Source: an uncultured Collinsella sp. (lineage in GTDB: Bacteria > Actinomycetota > Coriobacteriia > Coriobacteriales > Coriobacteriaceae). From it: 34,153 bases of DNA. Positions within the stretch are counted from its first letter, which is position 1, and each line of letters starts with the position of its first letter. This document shows, in pieces, positions 7,567 to 14,579 of the stretch. Below the pieces are notes generated by a model. The model was not told the origin of the DNA. It worked only from the letters and a program-made list of their open reading frames with translations, and ran no database searches. The stretch is from the NCBI GenBank assembly GCA_900758845.1, contig CAAESW010000023.1:1-34153 (forward strand), written 5' to 3'. Made by a program: the position numbers and the translations under genes.

Positions 7567-8352
7567 ATGACCGAAGCCGCTGTTGAAACCTACGACACCA
7601 CGACGAGAGGCGCCGCCTCGATGGCAGCCTATCGCGCCGTTCGCATCCTGCAGCTCTTGAGCGAAAACACCGGCGAAGACAAGGCCATACTTTCCGATGA
7701 GCTGATCCGGCGCCTCTCCCATCCCGACGACCCCGCCCGCATGCCCATCTCGGCGGCGCGGCGCAGCATCTACACCGCCATCTCCGCGCTTCGCCATGCC
7801 GGATACGAAATTGAGTACAAACGCGGCGTGGGCTACAAACTTCTTACCCGTCCGCTCACCGATGAAGAGATCATCCGGCTCCACGGTATGGTCATGCGCA
7901 ACCGCTCCACGCCTATCGCTATCCGCAAGAGCATGGCGCAGCACTTAGTTGCCATGGCGAGCGCCGACGTTCGCGGCTACCTCGATACACCCGAACCCGC
8001 TCCAAGCGCAGGCAGCAAGGCTACCAAGGCAACACGCACGCCCATCAAGCGCATCGACACGTGCGAGCTCGTCGAGCAGGCCATCGACCACGGAACCACG
8101 GTGAGTTTTGATATTTCGAGCGTCACGACACGCGGCGAAACCGAAGCAGCACGGATGACACTCCGTCCCTTTGCCATCAGGCAGCGCGATGGCATCTCGT
8201 ATCTGCTGGGAACGGTCTACGACGCCCGAGGCACCGACGATACGCTGCGCACCGTCGAGATCGCCCGTATGAGAAACGTCAGCACGCGCCTGCTCGACGG
8301 CAAGAAGCTCTTCGCCGCCCTGGACGAGGACGACGCCTCCTCCGCCGCATAA
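7567..8352 (+). CDS. WYL-type HTH transcriptional regulator
   Basis: This is a protein of about 261 residues with an N-terminal winged-helix region (about residues 20-90). It contains YRAVRILQLLSENTGE and SIYTAISALRHAGYEIEYKR, ending in the wing GVGYKLL. A linker rich in Ala, Thr and Lys follows. The C-terminal sensor region (about 160-250) has strands such as RPFAIRQRDGISYLLGTVYD and VEIARMRNVS, typical of WYL-domain regulators, which often bind nucleic acids or nucleotides. The start is taken as ATG 7567 because GAAAGGA is well spaced from it; the GTG at 7558 is too close. It stands alone between asnS and the ABC operon, and may control either itself or the ABC genes. The ligand is unknown. 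Confidence 0.75.
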   Translation: MTEAAVETYDTTTRGAASMAAYRAVRILQLLSENTGEDKAILSDELIRRLSHPDDPARMPISAARRSIYTAISALRHAGYEIEYKRGVGYKLLTRPLTDEEIIRLHGMVMRNRSTPIAIRKSMAQHLVAMASADVRGYLDTPEPAPSAGSKATKATRTPIKRIDTCELVEQAIDHGTTVSFDISSVTTRGETEAARMTLRPFAIRQRDGISYLLGTVYDARGTDDTLRTVEIARMRNVSTRLLDGKKLFAALDEDDASSAA

Positions 8353-8421
8353 GACCCTCCGCCGCCCATTCGACTACCCGTACCGCCCATCCGATTCTGT
8401 ATTAAAAAACCCGCCAGGCTG

Positions 8422-8487
8422 TTGTAAAAATGGACATCAGCGCTACTATAGTTCCACTTGCACTTTGTCCCAGTGCAGTGTTTCCAG
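8422..8487 (+). promoter_or_regulatory. Promoter and leader hairpin of the ABC importer operon
   Basis: TTGTAA (8422-8427), a 16-nt spacer and TACTAT (8444-8449) form a good promoter. It is followed by an interrupted palindrome, CACTTGCACT and AGTGCAGTG (about 8455-8480), in the untranslated leader, which could be an operator or an mRNA hairpin. Confidence 0.5.
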
Positions 8488-8512
8488 CCATTTTTATACT
8501 GGGGGTAATGAT

Positions 8513-9493
8513 ATGAAGGACATCACCATCAGCCGCAGGAGCCTTCTGGTCTCCGCCGGCCTGCTCGCGCTCACCCCGCTCGCCGGATGCGGCGGCAACT
8601 CTGGTTCCGGCTCCGCTGCCGCCGGTTCCGACTACACCATCGGCGTTCTGCAGCTCACCGAGCACTCCGCGCTCGATGCCGCCAACGACGGCTTCGTCAA
8701 GGCCATCAAGAAGAGCGGCCTTAAGGTCAAGATCGACCAGAAGAACGCCCAGAACGACCAGTCCACGTGTAAGTCCATTGCCGACAAGTTTGTGGGCGAC
8801 AACGTCAACCTGATTTATGCCATCGCCACGCCCGCCGCGCAGGCTGCCGCCGGCGCCACGGCCGATATCCCCATCGTGGGCTGCGCCATCACCGACTACG
8901 CCGCCTCCGGCCTGGTCCAGGACAACGACAAGCCCGGCACCAACGTCACGGGCGCTTCCGACCTCACCCCGGTCGCCGAGCAGCTCGAGATGATGCAAAA
9001 GGTCCTGCCCGACGTTAAAAAGGTCGGCCTGCTCTACTGCACCGCCGAGTCCAACTCCGACGTCCAGATCAAGGCCGCCAAGAAGGAGCTCGACAAGCTG
9101 GGCCTCGAGTACACTGACTTCACCGTCTCGAGCTCCAACGAGATTCAGTCCGTCGTCGAGTCTGCCGTGGACAAGGTCGACGCGCTGTACTCCCCCACCG
9201 ACAACACCATCGCCGCGGGTGCCTCGCAGGTCGGCCAGATCTGCAAGGAAAACAAGCTTCCCTTCGTGACTGGCGAGGAGGGTATGTGCATGGCCGGCGG
9301 CCTGTTCACCCTCTCCATCAACTATGAGGACCTAGGCTACGCCGCGGGCGAGATGGCCGTTAAGATCCTGAAGGGCGAGGCCAAGCCCGAGGATATGCCG
9401 ATCAAGCACCTCTCGAGCAAGGACCTGGTCGTCGTCAAGAATGACGAGATGGCCGAGGCCCTGGGCATCGACCTTTCCGCTCTGGACGAGTAG
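8513..9493 (+). CDS. ABC importer substrate-binding lipoprotein (TrpX/COG2984 type)
   Basis: This is a lipoprotein of 326 residues. The signal peptide starts MKDITISRRSLLVSAGLLAL and ends in the lipobox LAGC, followed by a Gly/Ser-rich linker (GGNSGSGSAAAGS). The mature part has the two-lobed Rossmann-like fold of the COG2984 family: YTIGVLQLTEHSALDAAND, IYAIATPAAQAAA, PIVGCAITDYAASGLV, GTNVTGASDLTPV and the hinge VDALYSPTDNTIAAG. Family members bind tryptophan (TrpX) or other small molecules, and the ligand is not certain here. The ATG at 8513 has GGGGG 7 nt upstream; the longer in-frame extension would spoil the signal peptide. It is the first gene of an operon with a permease and an ATPase. 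Confidence 0.9.
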   Translation: MKDITISRRSLLVSAGLLALTPLAGCGGNSGSGSAAAGSDYTIGVLQLTEHSALDAANDGFVKAIKKSGLKVKIDQKNAQNDQSTCKSIADKFVGDNVNLIYAIATPAAQAAAGATADIPIVGCAITDYAASGLVQDNDKPGTNVTGASDLTPVAEQLEMMQKVLPDVKKVGLLYCTAESNSDVQIKAAKKELDKLGLEYTDFTVSSSNEIQSVVESAVDKVDALYSPTDNTIAAGASQVGQICKENKLPFVTGEEGMCMAGGLFTLSINYEDLGYAAGEMAVKILKGEAKPEDMPIKHLSSKDLVVVKNDEMAEALGIDLSALDE

Positions 9494-9564
9494 CGCCATG
9501 CGCGGTAGCGCAGCTAGGGCACGCACCTGCGCCGTTGCCGTGTTATTCAATATCTGAGCCACAG

Positions 9565-9593
9565 GGGCGAACGCCAAAGACCGGCGTTCGCCC
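9565..9593 (+). other. Intra-operon hairpin
   Basis: A perfect 11-bp stem (9565-9575 with 9583-9593) with a 7-nt loop lies in the 204-bp gap between the binding protein and the permease. It lacks a T-run, so it more likely protects the upstream mRNA from 3' decay, or partly attenuates, than terminates fully. Either would yield more binding protein than permease. Confidence 0.6.
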
Positions 9594-9697
9594 TGCTTGT
9601 TACGGATGAGACAAAACATCCGGCCGCAGCTCTTTTATACATTGTTACCGCTATCATGGTGACTCACGTGTCCACCCTATCCTAGGAGGTATGAAGC

Positions 9698-10621
9698 ATG
9701 CTTATTGCATTGCAGGGCGCCGTTTCGCAGGGCGTCCTCTGGGGCATTATGGTGCTTGGCGTGTTTATCACGTTCCGCCTGCTCGACATCCCCGATATGA
9801 CCTGCGACGGCAGCTTTGCCCTCGGCGGCTGCGTCTGCGCCGTACTCATCGTCAATAACAACGTCGACCCGCTGCTCGCCGTGCTGGCCGGTATGTGCGC
9901 CGGCGCCATCGCGGGTGCCGTCACGGGCATTTTGACCACCGTCTTTGAGATTCCCGCGATCCTCGCCGGAATCCTCACCCAGATCAGTCTGTGGTCCATC
10001 AACCTGCGCATCATGGGCAAGTCCAATACGCCCATTCTTGCCAAGGGCACCGTGTTCTCGGCCGTCAGCAATATGACCGGTCTGCCGCAGTCCACCGTTG
10101 CCATCATCTTGGGCATCCTGCTCGCCGTGGCTATCGTTGCCATCCTGTATTGGTTCTTTGGCACCGAAATCGGCTCGGCGCTGCGCGCCACCGGCAACAA
10201 CGAGTACATGATCCGCGCTCTGGGCGTCAACACCAACTCCACCAAGATGATCGCCCTCGTGCTCTCCAACGCCCTCATCGGCCTCTCTGGCGCGCTTATC
10301 TGCCAGAGCCAAAAGTATGCCGACATTGGCATGGGTACCGGCGCTATCGTTATCGGTCTTGCCGCCATCGTCATCGGTGAGGTGCTCGGCCGTCTGCTGC
10401 CCGGCGGCCTCACGCAGTTTAGCGTCCGTCTTGCCTCCGCCGTCTTTGGCTCCGTGGTGTACTTCCTTATCCGCGCCATCGTGCTGCAGTTGGGCATGGA
10501 CGCCAACGACATGAAGCTGCTCTCCGCCGTGATCGTCGCCGTGGCCCTGTGCGTGCCCGTGGTTTGGGAGCGCTATAAGCTCCGCAGCTCCTACACGAAG
10601 GGGGATGAGGCAGATGCTTAA
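9698..10621 (+). CDS. ABC importer permease (TrpY/COG4120 type)
   Basis: This 307-residue integral membrane protein resembles the branched-chain amino acid permease fold (BPD_transp_2). Eight or more hydrophobic segments are visible. The family-typical GIMVLGVFITFRLLDIPDMT and CDGSFALGGCVCAVL lie near the N-terminus, and the coupling-loop region GSALRATGNNEYMIRALGVN near the middle. It passes the ligand delivered by the lipoprotein through the membrane. The ATG at 9698 follows AGGAGGT. Its end overlaps the start of the ATPase gene by 8 nt, so the two are translationally coupled. A probable -10-like TATCAT lies 46 bp upstream, so an extra internal promoter is possible. Confidence 0.92.
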   Translation: MLIALQGAVSQGVLWGIMVLGVFITFRLLDIPDMTCDGSFALGGCVCAVLIVNNNVDPLLAVLAGMCAGAIAGAVTGILTTVFEIPAILAGILTQISLWSINLRIMGKSNTPILAKGTVFSAVSNMTGLPQSTVAIILGILLAVAIVAILYWFFGTEIGSALRATGNNEYMIRALGVNTNSTKMIALVLSNALIGLSGALICQSQKYADIGMGTGAIVIGLAAIVIGEVLGRLLPGGLTQFSVRLASAVFGSVVYFLIRAIVLQLGMDANDMKLLSAVIVAVALCVPVVWERYKLRSSYTKGDEADA

Positions 10622-11408
10622 GCTCTCGCACGTCAAGAAGACCTTTAACAAGGGCACCGTCACCGAGAAGCGCGCGCTCACCGGCGTCGACCTCACCCTA
10701 AATGACGGCGACTTTGTAACCGTGATCGGCGGCAACGGCGCCGGCAAGTCCACGCTGCTCAACATGATCGCCGGCGTGTACCCGCTCGATTCGGGCGTTA
10801 TTGAGCTCGACGGCACCGACATCTCGCGCCTGAGCGAGTCGCAGCGCGCCAAGTACCTGGGCCGCGTGTTTCAGGACCCCATGCGCGGTACCGCTGCCGA
10901 CATGCAGATCGCCGAGAACCTGGCCCTCGCCAAGCGTCGCGGCCAGCGTCGCGGCCTTTCGTGGGGCGTCACCAAGGCCGAGAAAGATGAGTACGTCGAG
11001 CTGCTCAAGCGCCTGGACCTTGGTCTGGACACGCGTCTCAACGCCAAGGTCGGCCTGCTCTCGGGTGGCCAGCGCCAGGCACTCACCCTGCTGATGGCCA
11101 CGCTCACCAGGCCGCGCCTGCTGCTGCTCGACGAGCACACCGCGGCCCTCGACCCCAAGACGGCCTCTAAGGTGCTTAACCTGACCGAGGAGATCGTCGA
11201 CGAGAACCACCTGACCACGCTCATGGTCACGCACAACATGAACGACGCCATCCGTCTGGGCAACCGTCTGATCATGATGCACGAAGGCCACGTGATCTAC
11301 GACGTGGCGGGCAATGAGAAGAAGTCGCTCACCGTAGCCGACCTGCTGCAGAAGTTCGAGGAGGTCTCGGGCGGCGAGCTCGCCAACGACCGCATGCTGC
11401 TGAGCTAA
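10614..11408 (+). CDS. ABC importer ATPase (TrpZ/COG1101 type)
   Basis: This ATP-binding subunit of about 264 residues energises the importer. It has Walker A GGNGAGKSTL, the Q-loop in GRVFQDPMRGTA, the signature LSGGQRQAL, Walker B LLLLDEHTAALDP (DEHTAALD is typical of this subfamily) and the H-loop in LMVTHNMNDA. The start is uncertain between ATG 10614 (GGGGG 9 nt upstream, chosen) and ATG 10605 (too close to that site). It overlaps the permease gene. The stop codon merges with a terminator-like hairpin. Together with the two upstream genes it forms a complete importer. Confidence 0.93.
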   Translation: MLKLSHVKKTFNKGTVTEKRALTGVDLTLNDGDFVTVIGGNGAGKSTLLNMIAGVYPLDSGVIELDGTDISRLSESQRAKYLGRVFQDPMRGTAADMQIAENLALAKRRGQRRGLSWGVTKAEKDEYVELLKRLDLGLDTRLNAKVGLLSGGQRQALTLLMATLTRPRLLLLDEHTAALDPKTASKVLNLTEEIVDENHLTTLMVTHNMNDAIRLGNRLIMMHEGHVIYDVAGNEKKSLTVADLLQKFEEVSGGELANDRMLLS

Positions 11409-11447
11409 AACCTGCCAAAAAGGGACAGGTTTATTTTGGTAGGTTTT
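11407..11447 (+). terminator. Hairpin after the ABC operon (repeat family copy 1)
   Basis: Stem AAAACCTGCCAAAA (11407-11420) pairs with 11434-11447 at 13 of 14 positions. The 13-nt loop begins AGGGACAGG. The left arm starts inside the stop codon. Confidence 0.75.
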
Positions 11448-11462
11448 ATCTGCGCAAACGTC

Positions 11463-11502
11463 AAAACCGCCGCAAAGGGACAGACGCCCTTGCGGCGGTT
11501 TT
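11463..11502 (+). terminator. Second hairpin after the ABC operon (repeat family copy 2)
   Basis: A stem of about 16 bp (11463-11479 with 11487-11502, one bulged A) carries CAAAGGGACAG across the loop and ends in TTTT. A strong terminator. Confidence 0.85.
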
Positions 11503-11565
11503 CGCATATTATGTCGATAATCCAGCGTCAGCAGGGACCACTGGTTAAGAACTAAGGAAACTGCC

Positions 11566-13590
11566 ATGAAAAGACTCCCCCGCCTTGCGTTAGCCGCCGC
11601 GTTGTTTGCCGGCGCGCTCGCAGGCATCCCAAGCCTCGCTTTCGCGGGGAACCTGCCCGCCGCTATTGACGGCTCTGTGACCGTCATGCACACCAACGAC
11701 ATCCACGGCAGCTACAAGTACAGCTACAACGAAAGCAAGGGCACTGGCACTGTGGGCTTTGACGGACTGGCGGTTCTCTATAGCGCCCAGGGCAACGCCC
11801 CCGATCTTTTGCTCGATGCGGGCGACACCTTCCACGGACAGTCCTTCGCCACCATGAGCGAGGGCAAGAGCATCGCCGAGCTCATGGACACCTTCTATGC
11901 CGACGGCTACGACGCGACCACGCCAGGTAACCACGACTGGAGCTACGGCGCGGACAAACTCCGCACCATGACCGGCTACAGCACCACTGGCACGCCCTTC
12001 GCCATGCTCTGCGCGAACGCAAAGTCTACGAGCGGCGTATGGAGCTCGAGCATCACGAAGACGCTCAACCGCACTTGGAAGGACGGCGAGGACAGTCCCA
12101 CGTTTAACTACAAGATTAAGGTCGGCGTCGTGGGTGCCATGGATGAGTCGCTGGAATCCTCGCTGCGCGCGGACCTGGTCGCGGGTACGTCGTTCTCGAG
12201 TGCCGCGAACGCCATCAATGCCGAGGCAGAGCAGCTGCGCAAGGAGGGCTGCGATGTTGTTGTGTGCATCGCGCACACGCTCGACGCCAAGACCTTTGCC
12301 ACGCGACTCCGTGGCGTCGATGCCCTTATCGCAGGCCACGAGCACATCAACCTTAACGAGAAGGTGACGGGAGCCGACGGCAAGACGATCCACGTTGTCG
12401 AGGCAGGCAGCGCCTTTGCCGAGGTGGGGCTGCTTTCCGTCCCCTACGAGTACGACACCAAGGGCACCGAAAGCACCGACGATGACACGGTCACGGTCCC
12501 TGCAGACGGCAGCGACGAGAAGCTCTACACCGCCAAGAACGTCAACGACCTTTTGGCAGACCCCGACAAGGGCTCCGACTACCAAAGCCGCCTTGAAGCC
12601 GTCCGCAACAAGATCAAGCCGCTCGACGAGGCCTTTGAAAACGAATCGAACAAGGTGCTCGGCACATCCACTTCCGACTATTTCTACGGCGAGGACGCCG
12701 CAGGCACGCATGGTTGGGAAATGGTGCGCACCACTGATTTCCGCCTCAGCAAGGAGGGCGACACCACCAAGGCCCAGACCATCGGCCACGTGATTTGCGG
12801 CTCCTATCTTGCCCTGACGGGCGCGGACCTCGCTATCGAAAACGCTGGCGGCATCCGCGGCGGCATCGCGGCGGGCAACGTGACCGCCGGCAACGTCATC
12901 GCCATCTCGCCCTACGGCAACACCGTGGAGACCTGGACCATGACCGGCGCGGACTTCTTGGCAGCGCTCGAGCACTCGCTGCAGATCAGCGACGAGTGCA
13001 ATCACAGCTACGAGCTTCAGCAAGCCTACGTGGCAGCCGGCCATACCGAGCAGGAGGCGCAAGACAAGTACAAGTGGCGCGATGACTCTGGCAGCGTTCT
13101 CTCCTTTGGCGGCATTAACGTGACGATTGATTGGACACAGGCCGAGGGCAAGCGCATTGTGAGTGCCACACTCACCAAAGACGGCAGCACGCTCGACCCC
13201 GCCAAGACCTATACCGTCGCCACCAACAACTACATCATCACCAACACGACCGACTTTCCCACCTTTGCACACGCCACCAAGTACACCGAGTGGGGTACCT
13301 GCGAGTCAGCGCTAAGGGCGCTGATCGGGCAGAACAGCTGGGAGAGCAAGATGGCCTCGCTCGCGGGCACCATCAGCTTTGGCTCCGCTGCCGTGGACCC
13401 CACGCCCACACCGGCCCCGACGCCTAAGCCCTCGCCTAAGACGGACACGACGATCACGAAGGTCATCACCAAGAAGACGACCGGCAAGCTCGCCGCAACG
13501 GGAGACCACACGCTGGCAGTAGTTGGCGCGTGCCTTATCGGCGGCATCATCGTCATCATCCTCGGCATTATCTGGAAGCGTCGACGCTAA
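11566..13590 (+). CDS. Cell-wall-anchored 5'-nucleotidase/metallophosphatase
   Basis: This 674-residue secreted enzyme of the UshA/5'-nucleotidase family removes phosphate from extracellular nucleotides. A signal peptide covers about residues 1-27 (ending SLAFAG). The metallophosphatase domain has HTNDIHGSY, LLDAGDTFHGQ, TPGNHDWSYG, CIAHTLD and AGHEHINL, giving the metal ligands. The C-terminal 5'-nucleotidase domain has ENAGGIRGGIAAG and ISPYGNTVETWTMTG. A proline-rich spacer (PTPTPAPTPKPSPK) leads to a sorting signal: LAATG, a hydrophobic helix and the KRRR tail. LAxTG is recognised by class E sortases of actinobacteria. No sortase is in the window. The start has AAGGAA about 9 nt upstream. 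It probably salvages nucleosides and phosphate at the cell surface. Confidence 0.93.
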   Translation: MKRLPRLALAAALFAGALAGIPSLAFAGNLPAAIDGSVTVMHTNDIHGSYKYSYNESKGTGTVGFDGLAVLYSAQGNAPDLLLDAGDTFHGQSFATMSEGKSIAELMDTFYADGYDATTPGNHDWSYGADKLRTMTGYSTTGTPFAMLCANAKSTSGVWSSSITKTLNRTWKDGEDSPTFNYKIKVGVVGAMDESLESSLRADLVAGTSFSSAANAINAEAEQLRKEGCDVVVCIAHTLDAKTFATRLRGVDALIAGHEHINLNEKVTGADGKTIHVVEAGSAFAEVGLLSVPYEYDTKGTESTDDDTVTVPADGSDEKLYTAKNVNDLLADPDKGSDYQSRLEAVRNKIKPLDEAFENESNKVLGTSTSDYFYGEDAAGTHGWEMVRTTDFRLSKEGDTTKAQTIGHVICGSYLALTGADLAIENAGGIRGGIAAGNVTAGNVIAISPYGNTVETWTMTGADFLAALEHSLQISDECNHSYELQQAYVAAGHTEQEAQDKYKWRDDSGSVLSFGGINVTIDWTQAEGKRIVSATLTKDGSTLDPAKTYTVATNNYIITNTTDFPTFAHATKYTEWGTCESALRALIGQNSWESKMASLAGTISFGSAAVDPTPTPAPTPKPSPKTDTTITKVITKKTTGKLAATGDHTLAVVGACLIGGIIVIILGIIWKRRR

Positions 13591-13642
13591 GCTACACCGC
13601 CGGGCCTTGCAGCCCCGCCGCGTAAACCTTATATCGAGCACA

Positions 13643-13676
13643 GAAGCCCGTCCGAATTTGATCGGACGGGCTTCTT
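13643..13676 (+). terminator. Terminator of the 5'-nucleotidase gene
   Basis: A perfect 13-bp stem (13643-13655 with 13662-13674) with a 6-nt loop and a short T-rich tail. Confidence 0.8.
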
Positions 13677-13719
13677 GGTGGGTATCATGGTTGGACGATC
13701 ATAAGGAGGTTTTCCCTAC

Positions 13720-14487
13720 ATGGAATTGTTTGAGCCGATTCTTCATTTCTTTGAGCAACGGTGGGTCCACAACATCATCTGGGCCGTCATCTTGGCGATA
13801 GGCACCGCCGTCGCCACCAAGGTCGTATCCAAGACCCTGCGTCACCTGCTCAATCGCGACGACAACCCGCTTCCGGCATCGAGCATCTTCATCAACATCG
13901 CACGCGCCGTCATCTGGATGATCGGCGGCAGCTTTATCCTCGACAACTGCTTTGGCATTAACGCAAACGCGCTCGTCGCCGCTCTTGGCGTCGGCGGCAT
14001 CGCCATCTCGCTCGGCTTTCAGGACACGCTGTCAAACCTTATTGGCGGCATGCAGGTTACGTTTATGGGCATCATCAAACCCGGCGACAATATCGAGGTC
14101 GGCGGCGTATCCGGCGTGGTCCAAGACATCACTTGGCGTCATACAACGATTGAGGATGCCTGTGGACAGACCATCATTGTGCCCAACTCCAACATCTCCA
14201 AGAACACGCTCGTGCATTTGATGCCCTTTGGACGCGTGGCCGTGCCCGTTGCCGTAAAGGACACGTCTAAGTGGGCTTCCCTTGACGTGCTGGCAGACGA
14301 GCTCACGAGCGCAACCAAAACGGCCGTCTCGCCCATCTCGGGCTTTGACAAAGAGCCCTACGTGCTCTTTAGCGAAATCGGCGACTTTGGCATCAAAGGA
14401 AAGATCATCTTTATCGTCAGCGACGACAGCACCACTTTCACCGCTGCCGACGCCTGCATCCGCGCCATCGCCCCCATCATCGCCTAA
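13720..14487 (+). CDS. MscS-family small-conductance mechanosensitive channel
   Basis: This is a compact MscS channel of 255 residues that releases solutes upon hypo-osmotic shock. Two hydrophobic segments are followed by the pore-lining TM3 region VAALGVGGIAISLGFQDTLS and the NLIGGMQVTF turn. The beta domain contains KPGDNIEVGGVSGVVQDITW and IIVPNSNISKNTLVH, the most conserved family motif. A C-terminal mixed domain ends the protein without an extra sensor region. The start ATG 13720 follows AAGGAGG. It is flanked by the nucleotidase terminator and its own hairpin terminator, so it is a single transcription unit; a TATCAT -10-like box lies 37 bp upstream. Confidence 0.92.
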   Translation: MELFEPILHFFEQRWVHNIIWAVILAIGTAVATKVVSKTLRHLLNRDDNPLPASSIFINIARAVIWMIGGSFILDNCFGINANALVAALGVGGIAISLGFQDTLSNLIGGMQVTFMGIIKPGDNIEVGGVSGVVQDITWRHTTIEDACGQTIIVPNSNISKNTLVHLMPFGRVAVPVAVKDTSKWASLDVLADELTSATKTAVSPISGFDKEPYVLFSEIGDFGIKGKIIFIVSDDSTTFTAADACIRAIAPIIA

Positions 14488-14525
14488 ACCACCGCAAAGG
14501 GGTCAGGCATCTTTGTAGTGGTTTT
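14486..14525 (+). terminator. Hairpin after the MscS gene (repeat family copy 3)
   Basis: A 14-bp stem (14486-14499 with 14511-14524, two mismatches) starts inside the stop codon. The arm and loop read CAAAGGGGTCAG. It ends with TTTT. Confidence 0.75.
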
Positions 14526-14579
14526 CATTCGTGGTACCATGGTTCATATAGTTGTTTAAACGACTAAGGGAGCAACATT

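Noticed and set aside
8400..8512. T-box or tryptophan attenuator before the ABC importer
   Set aside because: No T-box consensus, no leader peptide with Trp codons and no terminator; only a short palindrome is present.
11590..13272. Long minus-strand frame opposite the nucleotidase
   Set aside because: Shadow; the plus-strand protein has signal peptide, motifs and anchor.
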